This document shows positions 10,909 through 21,264 of a stretch of 64,000 nt of DNA, piece after piece. Source of the stretch: Candidatus Endobugula sertula (lineage in GTDB: Bacteria; Pseudomonadota; Gammaproteobacteria; Pseudomonadales; Cellvibrionaceae). A program made the position numbers and the translations under genes. The notes beneath the pieces were generated by a model. It did not search any database, was not told the origin of the DNA, and worked only from the letters and a program-made list of their open reading frames with translations. The stretch is from assembly GCA_001723645.1 (NCBI GenBank), contig MDLC01000004.1, positions 38,147-102,146 of the forward strand, in the 5' to 3' direction. The stretch's first letter is position 1. Every line of letters starts with the position of its first letter.

Positions 10909-12041
10909 ATGTTTCAAATAGGTAACTGGGATATCCAACATCCAACGATACTAGCACCTATGGCAGGTATAACAGATGCTCCCTTTCGACACGTGTGTCG
11001 TCAGTTAGGCGTCGGTATGACCGTATCGGAAATGATTACCTCTGATGAGCGTTTATGGTCCAGACGTAAAAGTCAACAACGATTATCTTTGCAACACCGG
11101 GATCATAACAACAAACAACAGGAGCTTGAATCTAACATTACAATAACAGAACCTCGATCCGTGCAGTTAGCAGTTAGCAGTTAGCAGGTAGTGATCCACA
11201 GATGATGGCCGATGCCGCCATATCAAACGAAGCCATGGGAGCACAGATTATTGATATTAATATGGGTTGTCCAGCTAAAAAAGTCTGTAAAAAAGCCGCG
11301 GGGTCCGCTTTATTAAAAGATGAAATTTTAGTCAAAAATATTCTTACCGCTGTCGTGAATGCTGTGTCCATTCCGGTAACGTTAAAAATTCGCACAGGTT
11401 GGAGCAAAGAGCAACGTAATGGTGTAACGATTGCGCGTATCGCCGAAGAGTCTGGTATTCGCGCACTGGCAGTACATGGCCGCACCAGAGCCTGTGCGTT
11501 TAAAGGCAATGCAGAATACGATACCATGGCTGAAATAGTACATCGTACTCGTATTCCCGTTTTTGCCAACGGTGACATCAATTCACCAGAAAAGGCCAAA
11601 CAGGTATTAGATTATACGGGAGCTACCGCCGTCATGATTGGTCGTGCTGCACAAGGGAACCCTTGGATATTTCGCGAAATTGATCATTATTTGTCAACCG
11701 GAAATCATCTGGCCAAACCGACGACAACAGAGTGGTATTCAATATTGAAAACACACTTAACAAAGTTACACCATTTCTATGGTGACTTAATGGGTGTTAA
11801 AATTGCGCGTAAACACGTTGGCTGGTATTTAAAACGGCAGGCTATTAACAGTCGCGTCAAACAGGAGGTTAATGCCAATACTAATAATGACGCTGGTGAT
11901 CATTCGAGCCGTCATTATGAAAGGTTCAGACAATATTTTAATCGCATCGAATCACCACAAGAGCAACACGATGCTGTACAAGATTTCTTTTTGCAGTACC
12001 TATTAATAACAGAAGAATTAAACGAGGAAATATCCGTATGA
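10909..12041 (+). pseudogene. dusB: tRNA-dihydrouridine synthase B, frameshifted by a 7-bp tandem-repeat expansion
   Basis: DusB is a flavoenzyme that reduces specific uridines in tRNA. The first segment (10909-11184) starts WDIQHPTILAPMAGITDAPF and ends prematurely after RSVQLAVSS. The second (from about 11186) continues in another frame as GSDPQMMADAAI and NMGCPAKKVCKKAAGSALL, which includes the catalytic cysteine. It runs on through VHGRTRACAFKG, VFANGDI and MIGRAAQGNPWIF to the normal C-terminus. At the break the heptamer CAGTTAG is repeated three times (11164-11184) before a CAGGTAG variant. Removing two copies (14 bp) restores RSVQLAGSDPQ exactly. The stop overlaps the fis start (ATGA), so fis translation may depend on this frame. 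It could be an inactivating mutation or a slippage-prone switch. Confidence 0.9.
11164..11191 (+). repeat. 7-bp tandem repeat (CAGTTAG x3 plus CAGGTAG) inside dusB
   Basis: Three perfect CAGTTAG units at 11164-11170, 11171-11177 and 11178-11184 are followed by the one-mismatch unit CAGGTAG at 11185-11191. The unit length is not a multiple of three, so each gain or loss changes the dusB frame. The TAG at 11182-11184 terminates the upstream frame. Confidence 0.95.
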
Positions 12042-12340
12042 GTACCGCCGAACCCACACTATTAGATCAACAAGCAACTGCCTCAGTAACCAATATCAAT
12101 AAAACAGCACAAGAGCAATCTCTTCGCGCTTGTGTTGAAACCACGATGGAAAATTATTTTAGACATCTTGATGGGCAACCAGTTAACGATGTTTACAATA
12201 TGGTACTGGCTGAAATTGAGACACCTTTATTGGAAGTCATCATGAAACACACGCGTCAAAACCAAACTAAAGCATCTGAAATACTCGGTCTTAATCGCGG
12301 TACTCTGCGTAAAAAATTGAAGCAATACGGCTTACTATAA
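12038..12340 (+). CDS. fis: DNA-binding protein Fis
   Basis: Fis is a nucleoid-associated homodimer that bends DNA and activates rRNA and other growth-linked promoters. The 100-residue protein has the N-terminal region leading to LRACVETTMENYFRHLDGQ and VYNMVLAEIETPLLEVIM. The C-terminal helix-turn-helix is QNQTKASEILGLNRGTLRKK. The length is close to the 98 residues of the E. coli protein. The start codon overlaps the dusB stop by four bases, the usual coupled arrangement. Because dusB is frameshifted here, ribosomes translating dusB from its own start would stop at 11184 and not reach fis. Confidence 0.96.
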   Translation: MSTAEPTLLDQQATASVTNINKTAQEQSLRACVETTMENYFRHLDGQPVNDVYNMVLAEIETPLLEVIMKHTRQNQTKASEILGLNRGTLRKKLKQYGLL

Positions 12341-12360
12341 ACTCAGTGCTATTATCCCTC

Positions 12361-12395
12361 AAGGGGTGAGTGTAATCACTTATCCCCTTTTATTT
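12361..12395 (+). terminator. Rho-independent terminator after fis
   Basis: AAGGGGTGAGTG, loop TAAT, CACTTA, one bulged T, then CCCCTT: 12 base pairs followed by TTATTT. It lies 20 bases beyond the fis stop and should end the dusB-fis transcript before purH. Confidence 0.8.
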
Positions 12396-12578
12396 GTATG
12401 GCAAATCTTTTTAATACAAAGCAAGATTGTTACCATTATTGTATAAACGCCATACAGCAATACTCAATCTCTAAATATCGGTCCCAGGGTTCTGGTTTCT
12501 AAAACTAGGCCACCAAAAACACATGGCTAATGCGAAACCAGTCTTCCACACACTCTTTTTTTACTTAGGATTTTTCAC

Positions 12579-14153
12579 ATGTCTAATACAGACCTTGTTC
12601 CCATTAAACGCGCACTGATCAGCGTTTCCGATAAATCGGGCATTGTTGAATTTGCTCAGGCACTACATCAACAACAGGTAGACATTTTGTCAACGGGTGG
12701 CACTTACCGCTTACTCTGTGACAATCATATTCCAGCTATCGAAGTCTCCGATTACACGGGTTTTCCTGAGATGATGGATGGCCGAGTCAAAACACTTCAC
12801 CCCAAAATTCACGGTGGCATCCTAGCAAGACGGGGTATCGACTCTCAAATAATGAATGAGCACGATATTCATGATATTGACATGGTTGTTGTGAACCTTT
12901 ACCCATTTGAACAAACCATTACCAAAGAAGACTGCTCTTTGGAGCAGGCCATTGAAAATATCGACATTGGCGGTCCCACCATGGTGCGCGCAGCCGCTAA
13001 AAATCATGCTTACGTTAACATTATTGTCAATTCGAGTGATTACAGCCAGATACTCTCAGAAATGGAAAACAACCATGGCTGTACAAGCTATGCAACGCGT
13101 TTTGATCTGGCTGCCAAAGCCTACGAACACACCGCAGCATACGACGGTATGATTGCCAATTACTTTGGCCGTTTGGTTCCTGGAGGTAATGAGAATTTTC
13201 CACGAACATTTAACTCACAGTTTGTCAAAAGCCAAGACATGCGCTATGGAGAAAACCCTCATCAAAAAAGTGCTTTTTATGTAAAATCTCACGCAAAAGA
13301 AGCTAGCATTTCAACCGCTAAGCAACTACAAGGCAAAGCTTTATCCTTCAACAATATTGCCGATACCGATGCAGCATTGGAAACTGTCAAACTCTTTGAT
13401 GAGCCCGCTTGTGTTATTGTTAAACATGCAAACCCTTGTGGTGTTGCAATTGATAATAACTTACTGGATGCCTATGAAAAAGCATTTGCCACTGACCCAG
13501 AATCCGCCTTTGGCGGTATTATCGCCTTTAATCGCGAACTTGATGGCACGACAGCAAAAACTATTGTCGACAAACAATTTGTTGAAGTTATCATTGCACC
13601 CACAATTAGCGATGAAGCCATTGCAGCAGTCGCAGCAAAACACAATGTTCGTCTCCTCGCTTGTGGTCAATGGCAAGAGGCCACCGACATACTGGATGTC
13701 AAACGCGTTAATGGTGGCCTACTGGTACAGGAACGTGATCTCGGCACGATCAGTCGTAGCAATTTAACCATCGTCACCAAACGTCAACCCACCGAAGACG
13801 AAATCCGCGATATGCTCTTCACCTGGAAAGTCGCTAAAATGGTGAAATCCAATGCTATTGTATACGCAAAAGGTGGACGCACTATCGGTGTTGGTGCAGG
13901 ACAAATGAGCCGTGTCAATTCAGCGAGAATAGCTGCGATTAAGGCAGAACAGGCAGGGTTGGAAGTACAAGGCTCTGTCATGGCGAGTGACGCCTTTTTT
14001 CCATTCCGTGACGGGATGGATAATGCCGCCAATGTTGGCATCAGCTGCGTCATTCAACCAGGAGGCTCTATCAAAGACGACGAAGTGATTGCAGCTGCCA
14101 ATGAACATGACATAGCAATGGTATATACAGGAATGAGACATTTTAGACATTGA
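12579..14153 (+). CDS. purH: Bifunctional AICAR transformylase / IMP cyclohydrolase
   Basis: Catalyses the last two steps of IMP synthesis. The 524-residue protein has an N-terminal MGS-like IMP cyclohydrolase domain ([43 protein letters not shown]). The AICAR formyltransferase domain has [14 protein letters not shown], the catalytic KHANPCGVA block, [13 protein letters not shown], and the C-terminal YTGMRHFRH. The length is normal. The ATG has TTAGGATTTTTCAC upstream. purD follows 77 bases downstream in the usual purHD arrangement. No purine-repressor operator was confidently identified. Confidence 0.97.
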   Translation: MSNTDLVPIKRALISVSDKSGIVEFAQALHQQQVDILSTGGTYRLLCDNHIPAIEVSDYTGFPEMMDGRVKTLHPKIHGGILARRGIDSQIMNEHDIHDIDMVVVNLYPFEQTITKEDCSLEQAIENIDIGGPTMVRAAAKNHAYVNIIVNSSDYSQILSEMENNHGCTSYATRFDLAAKAYEHTAAYDGMIANYFGRLVPGGNENFPRTFNSQFVKSQDMRYGENPHQKSAFYVKSHAKEASISTAKQLQGKALSFNNIADTDAALETVKLFDEPACVIVKHANPCGVAIDNNLLDAYEKAFATDPESAFGGIIAFNRELDGTTAKTIVDKQFVEVIIAPTISDEAIAAVAAKHNVRLLACGQWQEATDILDVKRVNGGLLVQERDLGTISRSNLTIVTKRQPTEDEIRDMLFTWKVAKMVKSNAIVYAKGGRTIGVGAGQMSRVNSARIAAIKAEQAGLEVQGSVMASDAFFPFRDGMDNAANVGISCVIQPGGSIKDDEVIAAANEHDIAMVYTGMRHFRH

Positions 14154-14230
14154 TTGCCACCTGAGTCCTCAGATATCAACGGTTTAAAAAAACAAGGGAT
14201 CTTACGTCTTACAAAAAACAGGTAATTACT

Positions 14231-15511
14231 ATGAATATTCTTATCGTGGGCTCTGGTGGTCGCGAACATGCACTGGCCTGGAAAGCCGCCCAAGGAGAAG
14301 GGGTTAATAAAGTATTTGTTGCCCCTGGTAATGCCGGTATAGAGCTGGAAGATAAGCTAGAAAATGTCGCTATCGATGTGATGGCCTTTGAAGCTCTGGC
14401 TGATTTTGCAGACGCCAATAATGTTGAATTAACCATCATTGGGCCTGAAATGCCATTGGTTAACGGCATCGTTGATTATTTTCAATCACGCCATTTAAAA
14501 TGTTTTGGCCCTAGCCAAGGCGCCGCACAACTGGAAGGTTCTAAATCATTTACCAAAGACTTTTTAGCTCGCCACCATATTCCCACCGCAGATTATAAAA
14601 CCTTTACGGAAGTAGAACCCGCGTTAGCTTATTTGCAACAACAAGGCGCACCGATTGTTGTAAAAGCCGATGGTCTTGCTGCCGGCAAAGGCGTGATTGT
14701 TGCGGAAACATTAGCTCAAGCAGAAGATGCTGTGCGTAATATCTTATCAGGCAATGCTTTTGGTGATGCGGGCTGCAAAGTTATTATCGAAGAGTTTTTA
14801 GTGGGCGAGGAAGCTAGCTTTATTGTCATGGTCGACGGCAAAAACAGCTTAACCATGGCAACCAGTCAGGACCATAAACGGGTAGGCAACGGCGATACCG
14901 GACCGAATACAGGTGGTATGGGTGCGTATTCCCCAGCCCCGGTTGTCACAGCTGAAGTCCATCAACGCATTATGGATGAGGTGATCAATCCAACCGTTAC
15001 TGGTATGGCCAGTGAAGGTAATGATTACGTTGGCTTTCTATACGCAGGATTAATGATTACCAAAGAAGGCATACCAAAAGTGATTGAATATAACTGCCGC
15101 TTTGGTGACCCTGAAACACAACCCATTATGCTGCGTTTACAATCAGACCTTCCAGCTCTTTGCCTCAGTGCATTAAATGGCGAACTTGACCAGTGCAACA
15201 TTCAGTGGGACCCTCGCCCATCCGTTGGCGTTGTCTTGGCGGCAAGCGGTTACCCGGCAGATTATAACAAGGGCGATGTTATTCAAGGTTTATCCGGTGA
15301 TACATCGAATAGTAAAGTTTTTCACGCTGGAACCAAAATGAACGATGGACAGATAGTAACCAATGGTGGCAGAGTACTTTGTGCTACAGCCGTTGGTCAT
15401 ACCGTAACAGAAGCACAGATTAACGCTTACCAACTCGCGGCAACCATTAGTTGGGATGGCATGTTTTATCGAGATGATATTGCTTATCGCGCTATAGCAC
15501 GTGAGTCATAA
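14231..15511 (+). CDS. purD: Phosphoribosylamine-glycine ligase
   Basis: ATP-grasp enzyme joining glycine to 5-phosphoribosylamine in purine synthesis. The 426-residue protein has [16 protein letters not shown] at the N-terminus, GPEMPLVNG, and the ATP-binding [13 protein letters not shown]. It also has [20 protein letters not shown] sequence ([16 protein letters not shown]) and the metal-site block [16 protein letters not shown]. The length is close to the E. coli enzyme. It is probably co-transcribed with purH. Confidence 0.97.
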   Translation: MNILIVGSGGREHALAWKAAQGEGVNKVFVAPGNAGIELEDKLENVAIDVMAFEALADFADANNVELTIIGPEMPLVNGIVDYFQSRHLKCFGPSQGAAQLEGSKSFTKDFLARHHIPTADYKTFTEVEPALAYLQQQGAPIVVKADGLAAGKGVIVAETLAQAEDAVRNILSGNAFGDAGCKVIIEEFLVGEEASFIVMVDGKNSLTMATSQDHKRVGNGDTGPNTGGMGAYSPAPVVTAEVHQRIMDEVINPTVTGMASEGNDYVGFLYAGLMITKEGIPKVIEYNCRFGDPETQPIMLRLQSDLPALCLSALNGELDQCNIQWDPRPSVGVVLAASGYPADYNKGDVIQGLSGDTSNSKVFHAGTKMNDGQIVTNGGRVLCATAVGHTVTEAQINAYQLAATISWDGMFYRDDIAYRAIARES

Positions 15512-15619
15512 ATGCTAAACAACATGATGGTGTCCAAGTTTTATTGTTAGTACAATATCATCCAGAAAAAGCGTTCGGCATCAAGGATCGGACGTTAAAC
15601 AACCCTCGCAGAGGCTGAC

Positions 15620-16264
15620 ATGAATACTCGCCACTACTCGTTCTTCGACCGCCTGATTACCCAAGGAGACAATGCCTTACGCACCCTTAGCACTGGCAAT
15701 AAAGCGTATGGTGTTCCTTCTCCTGCATCTACCGTCAGTGAAGGTGAGCTTAGCGCCAAAGAACGTCGACACGCAGCAAGCCTAATGCGTGTTAATCATA
15801 CAGGAGAAGTCTGTGCACAAGCCCTCTACCAAGGACAATCATTAACCGCCCAATTACCCCATGTACGCCAGGAAATGGAACAGGCCGCTAAGGAAGAAGT
15901 AGATCACCTCAACTGGTGTGATGAAAGGCTAAAGCAATTAGATAGTCACACCAGCGTTCTCAACCCACTTTTTTATGGCTTGTCATTTGGTATGGGAGCA
16001 TTAGCGGGTATCATTGGAGATCAAATCAGTCTTGGTTTTGTCGCTGCTACAGAAGAAAAAGTCTGTCAGCATTTGGAAACGCATATACAACAACTCCCCG
16101 ACGACGATAATAAAAGCCGTGCCATTGTTAAACAAATGTTAAAAGATGAAGCCCGCCATCAACAGGCAGCCATTGACGCTGGCGGGAGTGAATTTCCCAT
16201 CCCGGTAAAATTGGGTATGACGTTAATGTCTAAAATAATGACCAAGACCACGTATCATATATAA
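15620..16264 (+). CDS. coq7: 2-polyprenyl-3-methyl-6-methoxy-1,4-benzoquinone monooxygenase (ubiquinone hydroxylase)
   Basis: Di-iron hydroxylase of the late ubiquinone pathway (Coq7/CLK-1 family). The 214-residue protein carries the paired iron ligands in [40 protein letters not shown] and [13 protein letters not shown], giving the four-helix-bundle E...ExxH...E...ExxH pattern. The ATG is preceded by GCAGAGGCTGAC. The order purD then coq7 with a short spacer suggests an independent unit. The presence of coq7 (rather than ubiF) implies an aerobic, ubiquinone-using organism. Confidence 0.95.
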   Translation: MNTRHYSFFDRLITQGDNALRTLSTGNKAYGVPSPASTVSEGELSAKERRHAASLMRVNHTGEVCAQALYQGQSLTAQLPHVRQEMEQAAKEEVDHLNWCDERLKQLDSHTSVLNPLFYGLSFGMGALAGIIGDQISLGFVAATEEKVCQHLETHIQQLPDDDNKSRAIVKQMLKDEARHQQAAIDAGGSEFPIPVKLGMTLMSKIMTKTTYHI

Positions 16265-16292
16265 AGTGCGCCTCACGCAAGGAGTTTTCTTT

Positions 16293-16946
16293 ATGCCTCA
16301 ACTTAAGTCTATCGAAGTGGAAACCGCTCCTGAACCTACTGCATCGGTTATCTGGCTTCATGGCCTCGGTGCTAATGGACACGACTTTGAGCCCATTGTC
16401 CCAGATTTACAATTACCTCTGGCCGTACGATTTATTTTTCCACATGCTCCCAATATTCCAGTAACGGTTAATGGTGGTATGGTGATGCCTGCTTGGTACG
16501 ATATTCTGGCAATAGATATTGATCGATGTATCGATACAGAACAAATCATAGCATCATCACAAGCGATTGGAGAATTCATCGAACAGGAAATTGACCGAGG
16601 CATTGATAGCCAGCAAATTATTCTTGCTGGCTTTTCTCAAGGAGGAGCAGTAGCTTACCAAACAGCTTTCAGCTATCCTAAACCACTAGCAGGTATTATG
16701 GCGTTATCCACTTATTTTGCGACTAAAGACAGTATCAATATTAGCCAGGCCAACCGTAGGCTACCGGTGTTTATTGGTCATGGTTCGATGGACAACGTAG
16801 TACCTGAAGTACTAGGCCAACAGGCAAACACTATTCTGGAAGAGATGGGACCCCCAATAGACTACTTTACTTACCCAATACCTCACAGTATTTGTCAGGA
16901 AGAAATTCAGGATATTTCAGTTTGGTTACAAAAATGTTTGTGCTAA
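16293..16946 (+). CDS. Alpha/beta-hydrolase carboxylesterase
   Basis: A 217-residue serine esterase of the phospholipase/carboxylesterase (EstB-like) family. It has VIWLHGLGANGHDFEP near the N-terminus and the nucleophile elbow GFSQGGAVA. The catalytic aspartate is in GHGSMDNVVP and the histidine in PIPHSICQEE. A GTG 27 bases upstream in frame is possible. The ATG at 16293 is preferred because CAAGGAGTTTTCTTT places a good ribosome binding site in front of it and homologues begin there. The physiological ester substrate is not known. Confidence 0.88.
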   Translation: MPQLKSIEVETAPEPTASVIWLHGLGANGHDFEPIVPDLQLPLAVRFIFPHAPNIPVTVNGGMVMPAWYDILAIDIDRCIDTEQIIASSQAIGEFIEQEIDRGIDSQQIILAGFSQGGAVAYQTAFSYPKPLAGIMALSTYFATKDSINISQANRRLPVFIGHGSMDNVVPEVLGQQANTILEEMGPPIDYFTYPIPHSICQEEIQDISVWLQKCLC

Positions 16947-17032
16947 ACGTTCGTCCAACCTAGCGACTTAAGCTAACCCAAGCCATGTCCTAATAACACA
17001 AAAAGCTATACTGGATTTTTTAATATCTTGGG

Positions 17033-17800
17033 TTATCGCCCAAATAGTCTACAACTGTTAGCCGTAGTAGCCTCTGTTATCGTCTCCAGTGATTGCTGTC
17101 GTAGTTCAGCCAAAGTGGCAGCTATTTCAATAATGCGGAGTGGACTATTAGGCTGCCCTTGATAACCTGACAAAGGCATATCTGGAGAATCTGTTTCTAT
17201 TAATAAAGACGCTAATGGCATTGCCTTTACCATTTTACGTGTTTTATGTGCTCGGGGATAAGTGATGCTGCCGCCGATTCCAAGGTGAAAACCCTGATTC
17301 CAATATTGTTTCGCCAATTCAATGCTACCACTAAAACCATGGATAACGCCTCCCCTGGGAGGCTGGTATCTTTTCAGTAGCTGTAGGGTTTCATTATGAG
17401 CCTGACGTACATGAATAATTAATGGCATAGAAACCTCAACCGCCATTTGCAAGTGAGCCTCAAAGACCACTTGCTGTTTTTCCAATGGCAGATCAATCAC
17501 AGCGTCTAAACCACACTCCCCCAACGCTACACACTGTGGAAACTTAAGTGCAGCCAACCATTGCTCAGTCTCAGGTAGTACTGCCGATGCCAACCACCAT
17601 GGGTGGATGCCCGCGGCCATGAGTATTCCTGGATACTGCTCGGTTATTGCCTGAGCACGCAACCATTGTTTAGGATGAATCCCAGGAATAAGGAGTTGCT
17701 GAATATTTTTTTCAAGACAGGCTGACCATAAGGATCTACGAGTATCATCAAATACCTCAAAATCAAAATGGCAATGGCTATCAAAAAAGTGGGGAGACAT
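17033..17800 (-). CDS. TatD-family metal-dependent hydrolase
   Basis: A 255-residue TIM-barrel metallohydrolase of the TatD/YjjV group, predicted deoxyribonuclease. Metal ligands are visible in FFDSHCHFDF (HxH), GECGLDA (Glu), LIIHVRQAH, VIHGFSGS, and ETDSPDMPL (Asp). It is convergent with the carboxylesterase gene. A 9-bp inverted repeat (16974-16982 with 17027-17035) spans the junction and could act as a weak bidirectional stop, though its 44-base loop is long. The exact substrate is unknown. Confidence 0.9.
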   Translation of the reverse strand: MSPHFFDSHCHFDFEVFDDTRRSLWSACLEKNIQQLLIPGIHPKQWLRAQAITEQYPGILMAAGIHPWWLASAVLPETEQWLAALKFPQCVALGECGLDAVIDLPLEKQQVVFEAHLQMAVEVSMPLIIHVRQAHNETLQLLKRYQPPRGGVIHGFSGSIELAKQYWNQGFHLGIGGSITYPRAHKTRKMVKAMPLASLLIETDSPDMPLSGYQGQPNSPLRIIEIAATLAELRQQSLETITEATTANSCRLFGR

Positions 17801-18209
17801 AAATATCTATTAAGTTAGCGTATGATGATTAACAAGCCACGGTATTCTAACAAACAGTCCTTACAATACTTGCTCTTACTTTAACCTGGGTTATGCATTG
17901 CGCACGAAAAAGATAGATGACGGTGCAGAGTGAAAATACTCCCCCTGCTCTTCATCCCTTCACTAATACTCACTACGATCATCATCATTCTACCCCTATT
18001 TCAGCACACTCATCTCGAGCATTATTAAAAATGATAACTATTATCATTTACATTATTATTTAAAAGCTGTATTCTGCTGCCACGCTAATCGTATCTGACC
18101 TACGCTAAAAGCCGTGTATTCAGCATCTTGCAAAAACTATGTTGCTCAGGTAACGATATGCCTCTAATGCACTATTTTCACTTAAAAACACCCACTTAAA
18201 GGCATTAAA
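17801..18209. other. Intergenic control region upstream of the iron-related locus
   Basis: About 410 bases between divergent tatD-like and imelysin genes. It contains the Fur box described separately. Otherwise I see no coding sequence. Confidence 0.6.
18030..18048 (+). promoter_or_regulatory. Fur box upstream of the imelysin gene
   Basis: AATGATAACTATTATCATT is a 19-bp near-perfect inverted repeat (AATGATAA and TTATCATT arms around a 3-base centre). It is the form of the classical Fur operator and lies about 160 bases upstream of the imelysin start. It predicts iron repression of the imelysin and di-heme oxidoreductase genes. Confidence 0.85.
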
Positions 18210-19467
18210 ATGAAATACATAGTGTTACTTTTTATTTGTTTTCTGCCCGCTTCGCAAGCTTATGCCACCAGCAAGATACAAGTATTAAACCATTATGCCG
18301 ACTTGGCTCAAGCCATGTATCAAGACTCGTTGACAACTGCCGAGGCGTTACAACAATCATTACAAATACTGACTCAACAACCAACCGCTACACACCTGAA
18401 AGCAGCCCGCCAAGCCTGGAAAACAGCTCGTATTCCTTATCAACAAACGGAAGTGTATCGCTTTGGTAATGCCATTGTTGATGACTGGGAAGGCAAGGTC
18501 AATGCCTGGCCACTGGATGAAGGTTTAATCGACTATGTGGCGCCCAGTTATGGTTCAAAATCGGAAGATAATCCGCTGTATACGACCAATATTATTGCTA
18601 ACAAACAGATCAAACTATCTGGTGAAACGATTAATACTAGCGAGATTACCAAACAACTGTTAAGTAATACCTTGCATGAAATAGACGGCATCGAAGCTAA
18701 TGTAGCAACGGGCTACCACGCCATCGAATTCCTGTTATGGGGACAGGATTTAAACGGTACTAACGCTGGTTCGGGTAACCGTTCAGCCAGTGACTTTGAT
18801 ATTTATAACTGTTCTTGGGGAAACTGTAAACGCCGTTCACAATACCTCTTGACCGCTGGCAAGTTACTACTGGATGACCTACGCTGGATGGTGTCACAAT
18901 GGGATACCAACGGTGCAGCTAGAACGGCTCTACTAAAAGGCCAAAACACCGGCATTCGTAGTATCTTTATCGGCATGGGCAGCCTGTCTTATGGTGAATT
19001 GGCAGGGGAACGTATCAAGCTCGGTATTTTACTGCATGACCCGGAAGAAGAACACGACTGCTTTAGTGATAATACCCACTACTCTCATTACTACAATATT
19101 TTAGGCATTCAAAATGTTTACACGGGCACCTATAAAACCATAAATGGGGAAATATTATCCGGTCCTAGCATTGCCTCCCTAGTAGCAGATAAAAACAAAA
19201 CGGCTGACCAACAACTACGTAATAGCATTGCTGCATCACTAGCAGCAGCTCAAGTGATTGTTGACAGTGCGGAAAAAAAAAGGCGTTGCTTATGATCAAC
19301 TACTGGCCGAAGGTAATGAGGTTGGTAATGCAAAAGTTATGGACATTGTTGATGCTTTATTAACACAGACAAAAGCCATAGAGAGTGCTGTTTCCTCATT
19401 GGGGCTGACCGCTATCGCATTTGAAGGGTCGGAACTTCTGGACTCTCCTGTTGCTGTTTTTAAATAA
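18210..19467 (+). pseudogene. Imelysin-like iron-regulated lipoprotein/peptidase M75, frameshifted at an A9 tract
   Basis: Imelysin (IrpA/M75) proteins are exported, iron-regulated proteins of uncertain biochemical role that often sit beside di-heme oxidoreductases. The N-terminus is a signal peptide (VLLFICFLPASQAYA). The hallmark GxHxxE motif is present in GYHAIEFLLWGQDL, with the conserved YGELAGERIKLGILLHDPEEEHDCFSDNTH region later. The reading frame runs to 19295 but leaves family sequence at AEKKRRCL. Deleting one A from the nine-A tract at 19273-19281 restores AEKKGVAYDQLLAEGNEVGN and continues to 19467. The encoded protein would be about 418 residues. Cause may be real mutation, transcriptional slippage in the A9 run, or a sequencing error. 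Confidence 0.88.
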
Positions 19468-19546
19468 CAATAACCACCATATGACTTGCCTAAAAAAGCG
19501 ACGACAATATTACCATTGCAGTCGTTTGACTATACAGCGTTATATC

Positions 19547-21034
19547 ATGATGATTGCGAAAAAAAATTTTTTACAACTTACCATCCTGTTTTCATTCAGT
19601 ATTGGCTTACCCTCAACCAATATGGCTGATGATGCCGCTATTCTTGCACCAACAAAAGACTTTTCAAAAGCCGAAAAATATGAAGCACTCCCAGCAGGGA
19701 GCTTGACCCACCATAAAATCTTAAACCAACATACATTTTCTCATGCTTCTGCCAATATGAGTTTCGAACGTGAACTGGATTTTAAACTGGGCAATGCTAT
19801 TTTTAAACGAATTTGGATCACAGCACCTGCGTCCACACAAAGCAGCGACGGACTAGGACCACTATTTAATAGCCGCTCCTGCCAAAGTTGCCATATTAAA
19901 GATGGACGAGGGCACCCACCGCAAAATGCACAAGACAATCGAGTATCTATGCTCATACGTCTAGCCATCCCGCCTCAAAATGATCAACAAAAAAGACTGC
20001 TTGCGGCTGGAAAAATGAATAGCATTGGCGACCCGACCTATGGTAGTCAACTACAAGACCACTCTATAACAGGTCTCCACGCAGAGGGGAAATTCAACAT
20101 TCATTATACAGAATCACTGGTCACTTTAAGCGATGGAGAAACTGTCCGTCTCCGAAAACCTAAGTACACAATCAAGCCATTATTCAATGGTCCACTACAT
20201 CCGCAGATCATGATATCGCCTCGTATCGCTCCACAAATGATTGGTTTGGGTTTACTGGAAGCGATCAGTGCCGATGATATTGAGCGGCAAGCCGACCCTG
20301 ACGATCAAAATCAGGATGGTATTTCAGGGAAAGCACAAAAAGTATGGAGCATCGAGTCTCAAACACTTATGTTGGGACGCTTTGGCCACAAGGCGGGAAT
20401 GCCCAACTTAAATCAACAAAATCAGGGGGCATTTAACAATGATATTGGCCTTTCTGTACCCCTGTTTCCATCAGCAACAGGAGATTGTACTTCCAAACAG
20501 GCTGAATGTTTACAACAAACAAATGGCAACTCCGCTCAATTCGACCATCTTGAAGTCAGCCGACAAATGACAGACTTAGTCCTACACTATACCCGTAATC
20601 TTGCCGTCCCTGCACGCAGAGAGGTAAACCACCCGGATGTACTGGCAGGAAAAGCGTTATTTTATCACAGTGGCTGTATAGACTGTCACACACCCAAATA
20701 TATTACGCCACGCGATACTGCACACGTGGAGCAATCCCGCCAACTCATATGGCCCTATACCGATTTATTACTCCATGATATGGGTGAAGGACTGGCAGAT
20801 AATTTAACAGAAGCACAAGCTAATGGTCGCGAGTGGAAAACACCACCATTATGGGGAATAGGTTTAACACCACGGGTCAATGGACACAGTTTCTATTTAC
20901 ACGATGGCCGTGCACGTAATTTACTGGAAGCTATTTTATGGCATAGTGGTGAAGCAGAACCCGCCAAACAACATGTAATATCCATGAGCAAAAAAGAACG
21001 TCAACAGCTTATTCGGTTCGTAAAATCCTTATAA
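19547..21034 (+). CDS. Di-heme oxidoreductase, DUF1111 (thiol oxidoreductase-like)
   Basis: A periplasmic c-type cytochrome-like protein of 495 residues from the ATG chosen here. Two heme-attachment motifs are visible: CQSCH near the N-terminus within FNSRSCQSCHIKDGRGHPP, and CIDCH in the C-terminal cytochrome domain (HSGCIDCHTPKY). The start at 19547 begins directly with a signal peptide (MMIAKKNFLQLTILFSFSI, then a probable cleavage site near TNMADD). Upstream in-frame codons to 19421 overlap the end of the restored imelysin frame and carry no signal. Such proteins are commonly encoded next to imelysins in iron-regulated loci. The reaction is unknown. Maturation requires the Ccm system and DsbD-supplied reductant. 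Confidence 0.88.
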   Translation: MMIAKKNFLQLTILFSFSIGLPSTNMADDAAILAPTKDFSKAEKYEALPAGSLTHHKILNQHTFSHASANMSFERELDFKLGNAIFKRIWITAPASTQSSDGLGPLFNSRSCQSCHIKDGRGHPPQNAQDNRVSMLIRLAIPPQNDQQKRLLAAGKMNSIGDPTYGSQLQDHSITGLHAEGKFNIHYTESLVTLSDGETVRLRKPKYTIKPLFNGPLHPQIMISPRIAPQMIGLGLLEAISADDIERQADPDDQNQDGISGKAQKVWSIESQTLMLGRFGHKAGMPNLNQQNQGAFNNDIGLSVPLFPSATGDCTSKQAECLQQTNGNSAQFDHLEVSRQMTDLVLHYTRNLAVPARREVNHPDVLAGKALFYHSGCIDCHTPKYITPRDTAHVEQSRQLIWPYTDLLLHDMGEGLADNLTEAQANGREWKTPPLWGIGLTPRVNGHSFYLHDGRARNLLEAILWHSGEAEPAKQHVISMSKKERQQLIRFVKSL

Positions 21035-21264
21035 TAAAATGATTATCAATACCGCATTTATCTATCAGTTTACTCTTCTGTTTTCTACTCACCAATAGTA
21101 CTCACAGTAGCAACGACCAACCACCCTATTATTCTTCGCGATAACACAGAGGTTGTCAGTACCCAGCAAAAACACACTCCCCATACTATACAACTAGATC
21201 ATATCTGTCTTATAGGCTATATTTAATGTAAGACCCCCTCCTACTTAAATAAAGTAATCGGTGA

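Noticed and set aside
16974..17035. 9-bp inverted repeat as a bidirectional terminator
   Set aside because: The 44-base loop and lack of adjacent T-runs make it a weak candidate.
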